From contig JANAVB010016200.1 in the NCBI GenBank assembly GCA_029216955.1, positions 1,974,335 to 2,038,334 on the forward strand: a stretch of 64,000 nt of DNA. Reading direction: 5' to 3'. How positions within the stretch are numbered: the stretch's first letter is position 1; each line of letters opens with the position of its first letter. This document shows, piece after piece, positions 1-10,886 of this stretch. The notes beneath the pieces are model-generated. The model searched no databases. It saw only the letters and a list, made by a program, of their open reading frames with translations, and was not told the DNA's origin. Source of the DNA: Iris pallida. Taxonomy: Eukaryota > Streptophyta > Magnoliopsida > Asparagales > Iridaceae. Made by a program: the position numbers and the translations under genes.

Positions 1-80
1 AATTTCAACTTTGCGGAAGCAACAGAGTTTGCGAAAACATCGAAGTTAAAGAATTCAATCGATAGTCCAAGGACGTAAAG

Positions 81-96
81 CCGTGCTCTGATACCA
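81..96 (-). other. Primer binding site for initiator tRNA-Met
   Basis: On the minus strand the sequence TGGTATCAGAGCACGG starts three bases after the LTR end. TGGTATCAGAGC is the usual plant PBS complementary to the 3' end of initiator methionine tRNA. It fixes the element's orientation as minus. In the other B copy (36235-36250) the same site has decayed to TGGTATCAAAGTACGG. Confidence 0.85.
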
Positions 97-99
97 TTA

Positions 100-2494
100 T
101 GTCACGCCTCGCTCCCGTAGGAGCGATCGTCCTCGCTAAGGCGTGATGCCGTACGAGCCTAGATTGCGCTCGTGCAAGACGGGTTCCATAATGGCCGATT
201 TCAGTGGATGCGACGGGGTCGTCGCACAGAAGTCCCGAGCAGAGACATTGAATAATAGCAGCGAAAATTAGAACAAAACGCAAGTTACTCAAAAGAACTC
301 TTTATTGATATTGAAACAACGGTTACATTGGGGGCGCAAGGCCGAGATTATAATTCTCTCAAGCTCACTCAGCTCTCTCTTATCTCTCAATACAAGTCTT
401 GATCCAGCGGAAGCTTCGGAAGACGATGTCCATACATTATGTCCTGTATAAGTCTTCAGTCCACGCGGCCGCACACTTCGAATCGCCAAGGAACTCCGTG
501 CCTCGACGCATCCAAGCGAGCTCTACGCCACGAGCTTCTACCTGTGCCTGCACATGAAATACTGTGTGGGTGTCAGTACTCAACTGTACTGGTGGAGTGA
601 GCTCCTCGCCCACCCATACAAAACCAACACGTTTTATTTGACTTTGTGCAACATAAACCCTTTTACGAATGTCTTTCTAATCTTCCTTTAGGATCAGTTT
701 TAGGACCGACACCTTTGCATACTTGTGTCTAAGGACCATCCCGTGCTTGCACAATGACGTTAACTCATACTTTTGCCTTAGACCCTTCTCGTGCCAATAA
801 CGTTAACCTATCAAGTCGTGTTTGCCTTACGGCCATAATCAGGGACGCAACTACACGAAAGATTCTATTTCCTTGTCTCTAGACCTTTTTCGTGCTTGCA
901 TTGTCAACGCACCGACTTATACTTGTCTTTTGTGCCAAACTCTGGGACGTAACGACTCGGTCGTGCCATAACTCGATTCGTGCTTCAATATTTCCGAGGC
1001 AGCGCCTCCTCGCTTAGTCTCGCCTACACTTGTATTGTAACAACGCGGCCGTGCCTCATATTTCGAGGTCGTGCCCAGCAACTCAATGTAACTTTACACA
1101 ACTTGCCCTACGGCCCTTCTCGACTTAACTCGCAACAGCTCAAGCCTAACACATGCAACTCTATGCCAACGACTTAACACTCGATGCCACATCTCGTGCC
1201 GAAGCACGCCGCCTTCGTTGTAGCCAAATCTTAGGCCCAAACATTGTGTCTTCTAACTGCATACACATTCAACCCAATCCAAAGGCACACACGCGGATTG
1301 TCGCCCGTGCCGACACATCTATATGAATGGTCACTGGCATTAACTAGCCATCGTGGACATAGCCTGGCATTCGGGACCCTTGCATCGCCGGTTGCGATCC
1401 TCGATACAAGTTCCCGACCTACCGGTTGCCTATTATCCAGCTCGGCTATAACCTGTTTCTTCCTAGGCCGAGTCGGTGCCCATGGCCCAGGGCTGCCGCT
1501 CGAAGAAACCATCGCCCTTGTCGACAAGTTGTCCATGACCACGCGCCTACGCTAACTTCTAGACTTTAACGTAATACATGGTCTCATCATCATCATTTAG
1601 CTACTTTGCTTTACTCTTCCACTTTTCATATTTCCTTCGCAGAGCCCAAACCAGGGTTGCCTCAGCGACTGAACCACAGTCCCGACATATTTTCTCTCGG
1701 CGACTAACCATCGCTTAGACTTAACATTCTTCGAACTCAGGGAATGGCTACCGCATAGCCTTCCAACTTACTTGAACATAACGTGTTTCCTTAAGTATCG
1801 ACCGACCGTGGCTAACTTTCCACTGAACCAACCGTGGCTCGTGCCTTAAACCGATTCGTGTTCTACGCAACACTATCGCCCAAGTCATACTTCATATGAC
1901 GGGCCTTGGGATCGTGGGACTATTTAACTTGACAACCGCAGAATGAGCGGGACAGCACTTAGAATAACTTAGGTCGACCGGCATAACTTTGCCTAACTTA
2001 CTCAAGCCTAAAACTTAACCCGAGGGACGAGCAAAGGCTATGCCAAGCCTTGCATTTCGGAAACGTGCATGCTTTATCGAGCATTTACGCGGGCGACGCC
2101 TATGACTTAGGCAAGTTTATAGTTTTGTGTCGAAGACCAACTTTCCTTCTCCCAAGCCACGGAACAAAGGACCGAGTGTCATTTTCAAAGCACGCCGTGC
2201 ACCAACTCTAAGCCGACCGTAGGACGTTTTCCATGTTCTAACTCATTTTGACCCGTCGGGATTATTCTCTTAGCTATGTGGATTCATCTCTTTTATTATT
2301 AAGCCTACTTGTGCAAGTTGAAAACACGATTTATTATGTGAAGGCAAAGATGAGGCAAGTTCACCGAAACTACCCCACCTGAGCGTGCGATCGCCTCGAC
2401 CGAACGATGTCTTCCAGCAGCCGTTGCAAGGCTAAGGCCGAACGTCGTCGGCGTTTCGATTCTTCCGATTGACTGAGCGGGACGGGGCACTACA
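100..2494 (-). repeat. LTR of family B (2,395 bp)
   Basis: Begins TGTCACGCC and ends GCACTACA in plus-strand reading, giving the TG...CA ends of an LTR. The same ends and internal sequence recur at 28807-31015 and 36254-38457. This copy is about 190 bp longer than those two. Open frames inside it, including two overlapping 103-codon frames near 1231-1555 on opposite strands, have no recognisable protein content and are not called. Confidence 0.85.
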
Positions 2495-2998
2495 GTGGGA
2501 AGTTATTCTCTAATTTTAATATCCTTCATGGATAGTTATGACGGCTATGGGGCTTGGCTCCACTAGAGAATATATGATATGAGAGGAGAGATATCAACAG
2601 ACGTGAAGCACCGAAGTTCTGTCTAAAAGTCCAACGTTATCCAGCCTTCCGAGGGTGATAAGTGAGCATTCCAGAAGTTCAACACCATGAACTTGTTGGT
2701 TCTTGGGAACATATCAACAGAATAAAATCAAATATTACTTTGAGCGATGATCGTCATCACCCCAACAAATTTCTTCTCTTATGTTTCTTATGTTAGCAAC
2801 ATGGTTACATTGTCGTTGTTTTAACATTTCTATTTTCAGCAAATCAGTTTGTAATCTTTTGTTTTCTGCATTGTTGTAAATAAGAAGTTGTCATTTGCAT
2901 TTTACGTATTTTTGTACAATTTTATGTAATCGATCAATAATGATCTCAAAACATGATCCGAGAAACACGTTATAGAAAATTGTGCAAGTCCCATTGAC
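2495..2998. other. Non-coding stretch, probable copia 5' leader/LTR remnant
   Basis: No open frame of note. It lies between the family B LTR and a copia gag start, so it is probably what remains of that copia element's LTR and leader. I could not identify a matching second LTR in the window, so this is inference from position only. Confidence 0.35.
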
Positions 2999-3612
2999 AT
3001 GAGCTTTCATAAGCTTGAGAACATCGATGGGGAGCAGTACAACAATTGGAAAAGGAAGATTAACTTGAATATCTTCATCTTGTAAATGTGGATTACGTTA
3101 TGACTGAATCAGAACCAGTATTCCAGAAACTGATGATGTTCAAGTCATTGCAAATGTGAATACCACGCAACAAAATGAAAGAAAGATAACAACCTCTGCA
3201 GGTTGTTTGATCCTCAATTCCTTAGATGATTCAATAACGGAATCTTACAACAAGGAGTTTGCAAAAGACATTTGGGAATCTCTGAGAAACAAATACAAGG
3301 ACGATGAAAACATGTTGAAAGTGTACATCGTCAATAAATTCATGAAAATAAAATTTGAAGACGAAAAGACTCTGATGCCGCAAGTCAAAGAGTTGATAAA
3401 GATGCAACAGAAACTTGAGGAAGAAGCTATACCCCAAGCTGAAAATTTTATGGTAGGAGTTATTATCTCCAATTTTCCTACCAGCTGGAATCGATTTTCG
3501 ACCAATATGTACCATAAAATTGAAGAGTGAAATTCAACCAGAAGAACTTTTGTGCTAGATCCGTATATTAAGGATGAAGCTAGAAGTAAAACCAAAGTGA
3601 ACAAACTGTCCA
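2999..3612 (+). pseudogene. Ty1/copia gag fragment (copy 1)
   Basis: Degenerate N-terminal part of a copia gag polyprotein (UBN2 / DUF4219-type, retrotran_gag_2). The frame opens with MSFHKLENIDGEQYNNWKRK, breaks by stop and shift near 3080, and continues at 3156-3530 with the family-typical segments for nuclear elements of this kind: IWESLRNKYKDDEN, then KFMKIKFEDEKTLMPQVKELIKM, then NFPTSWNRFSTNMY. It aligns by eye with the gag of the complete copia element at 43215 and 53812 and with a second fragment at 10098-10476. Everything downstream (zinc knuckle, protease, integrase, RT) is missing, so it is a truncated remnant. Confidence 0.85.
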
Positions 3613-4066
3613 AACAAACAGTTTAGTAAGACAAACATGACCGATAACTGTAATGATTCTTATTTATTTTCTCGTGTCCAAAAAAAAATAGTGTTTAGGT
3701 CCATTGATCCAATGGAACAAAATTGTATCCATTTTTTCTCTATTGTATCGTAATAAGCTATTTATTTAATGTAATATGTTGGGGGTTGGATAAGTTTTAT
3801 ATAAAAATCGGGTGGATCCCGAGCAAAATAAAAAATGGAAGGGGCCCTCGTGTTAGTAGCCAAGGACAATAAAATATCATTAGTGACTTCCTTTCTAAAG
3901 GGGAAAAAAAACTTGAATCATCTGGATTCGTAAAGTTGTAGAGTAAATACATATAAAAATTAAGTGGGATTAAGTGAATGAAAATTAAGTGAATGGGAGT
4001 AGAATAAATACATATAAAAGTTAAGTAAGTGGGACTAGAGTAAATACATATAATCTTGTTTCTTGT
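3613..4066. other. AT-rich non-coding stretch
   Basis: No gene or clear repeat is visible. There is a short direct repeat of a 'taagtgaatgggagtagaataaatacatata'-like segment around 3941-4050 (two to three diverged copies), but no terminal structure. Confidence 0.4.
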
Positions 4067-4535
4067 TTGGATTGGAGGAAGAGTTAATGGGGTGTGCTTA
4101 ATAACTCTTGCTTTGATTGGAGGTTTTGAGTGAGAGCAGAATTAATAAAAATATGGTAGTTACCAAAATATCCTTATTATATATGTCATAAAATTAAATT
4201 TGATTAAAATTTTAATTCGAACTTGTCAAAATATTTTCACATATGAGGAAGCTACGAAGCAACATATTGAAAAAAGCTCCTCAATCTTCCTCGTTGGGGA
4301 CAAATATCAGTTATTTTATAGGACAAATATGAGATATTTATAACTTTTTAAACAAAACTCATCAATCTTCCCCATTGGGATTGAAAAAATAGACAAAAGA
4401 TGATTAAACAAACTCTCACTTACCTTTCCTCCCAAACCTCCACTGTCAAACCAAGCATGGTTTTTGTTTTTCCTCACTTAACTTTTCATCACTTAACTCT
4501 CTTAACCCTCAATCCAAGCAGACCCTCAGTGTTAA
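4067..4535. mobile_element. MITE-like inverted-repeat element
   Basis: The left end contains TTGTTTGGATTGGAGGAAG and the right end, read on the other strand, GTCTGCTTGGATTGAGGG. Further matching segments lie about 60-100 bases inside each end (left 'tgctttgattggaggttttg', right complement 'gacagtggaggtttgggagg'). This is the layout of a small non-autonomous DNA transposon with long imperfect terminal inverted repeats. I could not define a convincing TSD, so superfamily and exact ends are open. Confidence 0.5.
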
Positions 4536-4603
4536 TAAATTTATGGCCACCCTCAATATTAAATTCTGGTTTCGTGTCGTCTACTTGTTCTTTCCACTAC
4601 CAG

Positions 4604-4605
<2 letters not shown>

Positions 4606-4664
<59 letters not shown>
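4606..4664. repeat. (TA)n microsatellite at LINE 5' side
   Basis: About 29 perfect TA units directly before the first bases of the LINE. A similar run follows the LINE 3' end (10021-10097). Confidence 0.95.
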
Positions 4665-4667
<3 letters not shown>

Positions 4668-4668
4668 T

Positions 4669-6381
4669 ATGCTAGGGTTTCAGAGAGAAGCTCCTGCGTC
4701 GCGTAACCCGTCGCAGCCGCTGGAGGACGGAGAAGATCCAGGCGACCCCTCCGTGCGGGACGAGGGGGGTGGGTGGACCACCGTGGAGCGGCGCCGCCGG
4801 ACAAACCAGGTGGGACGGAGAGACAAGGATAAATACGGGGGCGGATTTGTGGGAACCAGGTCTGTCGGAGAGGCAAGGGTCACGCCGACTAGAATAGAGG
4901 GCTCCCAGCGGTGGACAGGGCCTTACCCGCCGGCGGTGGGAGGGAGCAGTAGTCGAGGACGAGGGCCTGAGGAGACGAGAGCTGTTGGGAGGAAGGATGG
5001 CGGTCCGAGGAAGGAAACAAACAAGACTAGCCTAACGAGGGAACCTGGACCTCTATCGGCACCGATCTCATGGGCGGATCTATGTAAACCTGCAGCTGTG
5101 CAAGAGGAAGTGGAACTCCAGTACGTGGAACCACGGATGATAGGGGGGAGAAAAGTCGTGGAGATCACGACAGATGATATAGAGGAGACATCGGCTTACT
5201 GGAGGAACACCCTTATACTGTACGTGATGGGAAATAAGCCCTACTATGGGCAGCTACGAGCGTACGCGCAGAGGGTGTGGAGACCGAAGGGGGAGATGGA
5301 GATCTTTTCCAGGGAAAACGGTTTCTACTTCATTAAGTTTGATCTTGCAGAAGATTTAGAGAAAGTCCTGGAGGGGGGACCATGGACGTTCGACGGACGC
5401 CTCGTCGTGCTGAAGAGATGGTTCCCTGAATCATGCTTCGAGAAGGATAGACTCTCGACGGTCCCGATCTGGATCAAGCTTCCCTGGCTCTCTCTCCAGC
5501 TTTGGAGTACACTGGCAATCATGAAGATCGCTAGTATGGTCGGGAAACCTCTCCGCACAGACATCCTTACTGCTAGAAGGAAACGCCTTTTCTTTGCAAG
5601 GGTATTCGTTGAGATCGAAGTCTCTAACGAGTTGCCAAAAAGGATAGAAATCATGCTCCCTAATGGGGAGATGACATGGCAGGCTATAGAGTACGAGTGG
5701 GTTCCTCCGTCGTGTGACAAATGCAAGTGCTTTGGACATGTGCGCCCACATTGCCAGGAGCAAGAGATTCACATGGAGGAAGAAGCAACGATACCCAACG
5801 AGCCTGAAGATGAGCGACCGGAAGATTGGGAGTCGGGGAAGACAATGAACATTGCGACACCGACGGCGGGAGAGGTGAGGGAGGAGGAGCAAAATCCTGG
5901 ACTACAGCAGAGAGATGCATCAATGGGAGGATACGAGAGCTCTGTTCTCGGCAAACGACCTGTACCGGAACAAGAAGGGAGATGGGAAGGGCAGCTGCTA
6001 TTAACACAGGGTGAACAAAGAACAGTAGAAGACGAGATGAATAGAGAATACTCCACGGATATGATTCTCCCTCCCGAAAATATGGGAGCGTGGGAGGAGG
6101 ACATAGGCGGACGGGTATCCAAATATGTTAAAATATTCGGGGAAGGAAGCCGCGATTCGCCAAGACGCGGGGCTTATGGGGAGCCGGGTGAAGGAGGATA
6201 CAATCAAAGGGATCGACTCACCATGGATAATCCAATGTGGCATACCAACCTGCAGAAGATGAATCCAGATGGTGCTGATACTAGGGGAAAGTCGACCCCT
6301 GATCATCCAGCAAGGAACCATATAACACGAAGCAGTAAAAGGTTGAGGAGTACGGAGGACGGACCCACCAATCATCAATGA
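4669..6381 (+). CDS. LINE ORF1 protein (DUF4283, CCHC zinc knuckle)
   Basis: 570 codons from the first ATG downstream of the TA run; an upstream in-frame ATG at 4543 would put the TA repeat inside the protein and is rejected. Residues 1-180 are charged and low in complexity. A DUF4283 domain covers about residues 182-325 (GGPWTFDGRLVVLKRW is its typical centre), and a zinc knuckle CDKCKCFGHVRPHC (C-x2-C-x4-H-x4-C) lies at residues 349-362. The acidic and Gly/Asp/Arg-rich C-terminal third has no known fold. In plant L1 elements this protein binds the element RNA and accompanies ORF2 in the RNP. The stop codon overlaps the ORF2 start as ATGA at 6378-6381. The frame has no internal stop, unlike ORF2. 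Confidence 0.88.
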   Translation: MLGFQREAPASRNPSQPLEDGEDPGDPSVRDEGGGWTTVERRRRTNQVGRRDKDKYGGGFVGTRSVGEARVTPTRIEGSQRWTGPYPPAVGGSSSRGRGPEETRAVGRKDGGPRKETNKTSLTREPGPLSAPISWADLCKPAAVQEEVELQYVEPRMIGGRKVVEITTDDIEETSAYWRNTLILYVMGNKPYYGQLRAYAQRVWRPKGEMEIFSRENGFYFIKFDLAEDLEKVLEGGPWTFDGRLVVLKRWFPESCFEKDRLSTVPIWIKLPWLSLQLWSTLAIMKIASMVGKPLRTDILTARRKRLFFARVFVEIEVSNELPKRIEIMLPNGEMTWQAIEYEWVPPSCDKCKCFGHVRPHCQEQEIHMEEEATIPNEPEDERPEDWESGKTMNIATPTAGEVREEEQNPGLQQRDASMGGYESSVLGKRPVPEQEGRWEGQLLLTQGEQRTVEDEMNREYSTDMILPPENMGAWEEDIGGRVSKYVKIFGEGSRDSPRRGAYGEPGEGGYNQRDRLTMDNPMWHTNLQKMNPDGADTRGKSTPDHPARNHITRSSKRLRSTEDGPTNHQ

Positions 6382-9300
6382 ATATTCTGACGTGGAACGT
6401 TAGGGAAGCAAATTCGGTGGGCAGATGGAAAGAGGTTCAACAGATGGTGAGGAATACCAAAAGCTCAATTGTGGCTATTCTAGAAAGTAAAATCAAGGAA
6501 GCAGGTAGGCTCAAGCAAAGGATTCCGACTAGCTGGGAAGCTGTAGATAACCTTTCTCAGGGAGGTGTCGCGAGGATCTGGGTCATGTGGGATAGTCGGG
6601 TCTGGAAGGGAAGAGTCCGATTTTCATCTGATCAACTAATAGTTCTTGATTTCTCTAATAAGGGAGGTCTGGAAATTGTGGTCGGGGCGGTGTATGGGCA
6701 CAACGACCGTAGAGTAAGAAAAAAACTATGGAAGGATATCATCAGAGTCTCTGTAGAAGTGGGCAACCAATTCCCGTTGCTTCTGAGTGGGGACTTCAAC
6801 GCCATCCTTGCTGCTAACGAAAAAGTTGGCGGAAGGCCGGTTCCTCCTAATATCCTAGCTGATTTTTAGAATTGCATTGCAGGTGCGGGCCTATTATGCG
6901 TGGAGAGGACGGGGCAGGTTTGGTCCTGGAACAATAGCTCGAATGTCAATCGGGTGTCATGTCAACTGGATAGAGCCATTAGTAATATGAAGTGGATAGA
7001 GATGTTCCCAAACGCCAGGGCGGAGGGACTCCAGAGAGGAACTAGTGACCATACTCCGATAGTAGTTCGCCTGGGAGACACACAATACTGGACGACGTCT
7101 GTTTAGGTACTCAAATGCCTGGAAGCTCATAAAGGGATATGAAGAAGCAGTTCAAAGAGGGTTGCAAAGGACGTACGAGGGAAATCCTCAGTTTTGCCTC
7201 ATCCGCGCTCTGAAGGAAACTAAGAAGGAGCTACGGGTGTGAAATAGGCAACGTCCATAGAAGCTTTTAGAGGAGAAGACCCGACTTCTCCAGGAAGTCC
7301 AAACTGGACTGGCTGCTTCACCGTTTGATACTGAACTGGCTCGGCGGGAGTCGGATCTCCAGAAAGAGGTTCGTAGACTTCGTTTTCAGGAGGAGATACA
7401 TCTGAAACAGGTTGCTAAATGTGTATGGTTAAAAGATGGGGATAGGTGCTCAAAATTTTTTCATGCTATGGTTAAAGCGCGGCAGCACCGTAACTCGTCG
7501 GCTCCTCTACTGTCTGTTGATGGGGATATAGCTGCCCCGCCTGATCAAATTAGTGCCACAGCGATGGCGTATTATACGGATCTGTACAATGATGTGGAGG
7601 AGGGCGAGGAAGGACCTGATATAGTCTGCAAGCGACTTGTTACGGAAGCCGGGAATGCGGGCCTTCGCAGGAAGATTCAGATGGAGGAAATCGATGATGT
7701 CATCAAGAGAGCGGACCCGGACAAGTCTCCTGGACCGGACGGGTTCAATGCGACATTTTTTAAGAACCATTGGAATCGGCTGAGGAGAATCATCCTCGAA
7801 GTGGTGGATGACTTCTTCGCGACCGGCCGGCTTATCCGCGAACTCAACCATACTTTCCTTGTGCTCATCCCCAAAAAAGTGGGAGCCTCGGAAATGGGAG
7901 ATTTCCGACCAATCGCATGCTGTAATTTTATTTATAAGATTATTACTCATATCATGTGCAACAGGATGCAGGTTCTTATGCAGGAGCTCATCTCGGCTAA
8001 TCAAGTAGCATTCATTATGGGGCGAGCAATTGGGAGAATTGTTTACTCGCCCACGAACTGATACGGGATTTTAATAAGGCTGGAAGGCGGAAAGGGTGCA
8101 TCAAACTTGACTTGCGGAAGGCCTACGACACAGTGAACAGAAGTTTTCTATGCAAGATCCTCAGGGGCATGGGATTCGACCAATGGTGGGTCGATCGAAT
8201 TGAAGAGTGTATAACCACCCCTACTTTCTCGGTGATTATGAATGGGCAGCCACAGGGGTACTTTGGCAGCAGACGCGGGCTCCGGCAGGGGGATCCCCTC
8301 TCCCCCTATTTATTCACCATCGTCATGGAGTACTTTACATGCTTGATTGATGTTGAGGTGCATAGGAGGAATATCATGCCGCTATATCGTCGAGTTAGCC
8401 CAGCCATATCGTATCTCATCTACGCAGACGATCTTCTGGTTTTTATGGAACCTACGGATAAAGGGATCACAGCTCTCATACAGCTACTTGAGGTGTTTCG
8501 GAGGAGGGCGAAATTGGCGCTCAATAAAAATAAGTCCCAAATATTCTTCAGCAAAGACTGGCCGCATCAAGATCAATGGGCAGAGAGGCTTGAGATCGAA
8601 CAAGGAGCTCTACCGGTTCGGTATCTTGGTATTCCCTTGTCAATTAATCAGGTGTCCAATATGGAGTGCAAGGAGCTGTTAGTTATGTTCAGAATCGGTT
8701 GGAGGGTTGGCAGCCTCAACTTCTATCCTTCGGAGGACGAATAGAGTTGGTGAGGTCGGTGATATGGGCGATCACGAGCTATTGGTTCCAAGCTGTCATC
8801 GTTCCGACAGGTACAGTAAAAGAGATAGAAAGATTGTGCACTAATTTTGTCTGGAAAGGGGGCGTGCACACAATTGCATGGGAGGAGATTTGGCAGCCAA
8901 AAGCGGAAGGAGGGATCGGGCTGCAATCCCTCATGACACTTTGTGAAGTGGCTAAACTAAAATTGGCGTGGAAGCTCCTGACGGGTACATCCCTGTGGGC
9001 GAACTGGATGCGAGCACGGTATGTTTCTACTAAGAATTTCTGGTCAATGACAAATAGTAATAATTATTCAGTGCCATTCAAGAGTATATTAGCTCAGAGG
9101 GACATTCTCAAATCCTGTATAACCCGAGTAATTCGGAATGGAAGGACGACGAGCATGTGGCAGGATCCATGGTTAGGAAAACAAAGCTTAGTTGAGCGTT
9201 TGGGATGGCCAATGTTCGAGCTGGTTGGGCAGGAAGGGCCGCTAAGTACATTCATTAATGGAGGGGCGTGGTTTATTACTAACAGGCACATTCAGACTAT

Positions 9301-9895
9301 GCTTGGAGTAGAAATTAGTAGGATCCCGATTTTAGGGGAAGCAGGTGAAGACTCATGGACGTGGGACGGATCTCCGGATGGCAGTTTTTCTCATACAGCT
9401 GCGTATGAGAGGTTGCGGAGAACATCCACCACTGCTAGTTGGTCGGAGGTCATATGGTTCTTAGGAGCGACGAACAAGTGGCAGCTTTGCGCGTATAAAG
9501 CTATAAAAGACCGGTTGCTCACCAGGGAACGACTCAGTCAGTTCGGAGTGCATATAGAAGACCCCAGGTGTGTACTGTGCGGGGAAGGAAATGAGACAAG
9601 AAACCACTTGTTTTTCGAATGTCCGATTTCGGAGGAGATATGGCAAACGTATAGAAGAGAGATGGGTTTACCAATCAGAAGACAGGTAGGGCTAGTAGAT
9701 GTGGTGAATGAGATCCGGGAACTGCAGGGAAGAGGGCAGAAATTCCAAAGAATCTGTAATCGTCTAGTGGCCGTTATTTGGCATATTTGGCGGGAAAGAA
9801 ATAGCCGAATATTCGAAGGCAGAACTACATCCTTCCATGGTATTCTCAACAATATATATGCAGATCTGCGATCCGTAGAGACAGGAATTGGGTGA
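6378..9895 (+). pseudogene. LINE ORF2 (endonuclease + reverse transcriptase), broken
   Basis: Starts at the ATG overlapping the ORF1 stop. Order of domains: endonuclease/exonuclease/phosphatase (6378-about 7090) with LTWNVR, an ESK version of the catalytic ETK block, SGDFN and SDHTPIVV; reverse transcriptase (about 7690-8560) with FRPIACCN, the LRQGDPLSPYLF block, and the catalytic YADD at 8421-8432; then zf-RVT near the C-terminus (CVLCGEGNETRNHLFFEC, about 9567-9620). Breaks: in-frame TAG at 6867-6869, a shift near 7095, TGA and TAG near 7240 and 7258, and shifts near 8030 and 8690. The length (about 1,170 codons) fits plant L1 ORF2 proteins, so nothing large is missing. Nicking and target-primed reverse transcription would be its job; this copy is non-functional. 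Confidence 0.92.
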
Positions 9896-10019
9896 GGGGT
9901 GACCTGTAGGTTGGATATGGTCTAATTGAGGGTCGAGTTATTTGGGTGTAACAGGGTGTATAGTGATTTTTGAGTCCTTATGTAATCTGTTCATTTTCAA
10001 TAAGAAGAACCATTCGCTT

Positions 10020-10020
<1 letters not shown>

Positions 10021-10097
<77 letters not shown>
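10021..10097. repeat. (TA)n microsatellite at LINE 3' side
   Basis: About 38 TA units follow the LINE 3' UTR directly and abut a copia gag fragment. Confidence 0.95.
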
Positions 10098-10099
<2 letters not shown>

Positions 10100-10476
10100 A
10101 GAAATTGTATAATTCCATTATGACTGGATTAGAACCTATAACTCAAGAAACGGTAGATGCTCAAGTCATTGCAAACGTGATTATCACGTAACAAAAATAA
10201 AAGAGAGACAACAACCACGACAAGTTGTTGATCCTCAATTACTTAGTACATTTGGGAATCTATGGAGAAGCAATACAAGGAGGATAAAAACATGTTCAAA
10301 GTTTACCTTGTTAACAAATTTATGAAAATGGAATTTGAAGATGAAAATACTATGTTGTTGCAAGTCAAATTAAGAGTTAGAGACTTGAGAAGGAAGCAAT
10401 GTCCCAAGATGACAAATTTATGGTAGGAGTTATTATGTCCAATCTTCTTACCAGCTGGAATCGGTTATCGATCGAG
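10098..10476 (+). pseudogene. Ty1/copia gag fragment (copy 2)
   Basis: Starts abruptly in mid-gag at the end of the TA run. It matches copy 1 from the 'ttatgactg' segment at about 3092 onward, through 'gatgctcaagtcattgcaaa', to 'ccagctggaatcgg' (copy 1 position about 3480). Stops and small deletions break every frame. It is cut on the right by the MITE at 10479. Confidence 0.8.
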
Positions 10477-10478
10477 TA

Positions 10479-10886
10479 ATGCTATTCGTACCTCCAAATT
10501 ATCCCTCCAATACATCCCTCCTTATGTGGCAGCTGATGTGGCATGTTAAATAATATTATGTGTCATCTGACATGGCCGATGACATGGCAAATTTTAACCC
10601 AAAAAATTAATTACCCAATTTTGTCCATGTTAATTTAATGTTAAAATTAATATAAATTAATGTTAATATTAATGTTAACATTAACATTAAAATTAATATT
10701 AACGTTAATATTAATTTTAATGTTAATGTTAACATTAATTTTAATGTTAATTTTAATTTTAATATTAATGTTAATTTGAATTTGAATTTTAAAATTTGTC
10801 ACGTCAGCTGCCACATCAACATGCCACGTCAGCTGCCATGTAAGGAAGGACGATTTGGAGGTACAATTTGGAGGGACAAATAGCAT
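10479..10886. mobile_element. MITE X, copy 1 (TA target site)
   Basis: 408 bp with terminal inverted repeats ATGCTATTCGTACCTCC / complement ATGCTATTTGTCCCTCC, continuing for about 40 bases, and flanked by TA on both sides (10477-10478 and 10887-10888). Inside there is an AT-rich 'ttaatgttaatatta' core between matching 'cagctg..gtggcatgt' segments. A TA duplication fits the Tc1/mariner superfamily, although the termini are not the standard Stowaway sequence. It landed inside copia gag fragment 2. A second, interrupted copy lies at 11863-13682. Confidence 0.75.

Larger units (their letters stand above)
1..2494 (-). mobile_element. Family B LTR retrotransposon, left part cut by window edge
   Basis: The right-hand part of a minus-strand element. 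Read on the minus strand it consists of a complete 5' LTR (2494 down to 100), a three-base spacer, a primer binding site and about 80 bases of leader that run off the window start. Identification rests on long similarity to the two LTRs of the complete copy at 28807-38457, with the same TG...CA ends. No coding sequence is visible here. The flanking TSD can be read on one side only (gtggg after 2494), so the far end must lie left of the window. Confidence 0.85.
4665..10020 (+). mobile_element. L1-type LINE (non-LTR retrotransposon)
   Basis: About 5.4 kb with two consecutive frames in the order of plant L1 elements: ORF1 (DUF4283 plus CCHC knuckle) and ORF2 (endonuclease, reverse transcriptase, zf-RVT). 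A short 3' UTR (9896-10020) ends in a region with AATAAG. There is no poly(A) tail; (TA)n follows instead. The (TA)n runs on both sides may be the target site, or the tail plus target. ORF1 is open while ORF2 has several stops and shifts, so this copy could not move by itself. Confidence 0.9.

Noticed and set aside
1231..1555. Overlapping 103-codon frames on opposite strands
   Set aside because: They lie inside the family B LTR and have no recognisable protein content; the other B LTRs do not keep them open.
4543..4668. In-frame extension of LINE ORF1 upstream through the TA repeat
   Set aside because: It would put 15 or more Tyr-Ile repeats at the N-terminus; the next ATG (4669) is the sensible start.
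10647..10886. 79-codon minus-strand frame rich in Asn/Ile
   Set aside because: Product of the 'ttaatgttaatatta' core of MITE X.
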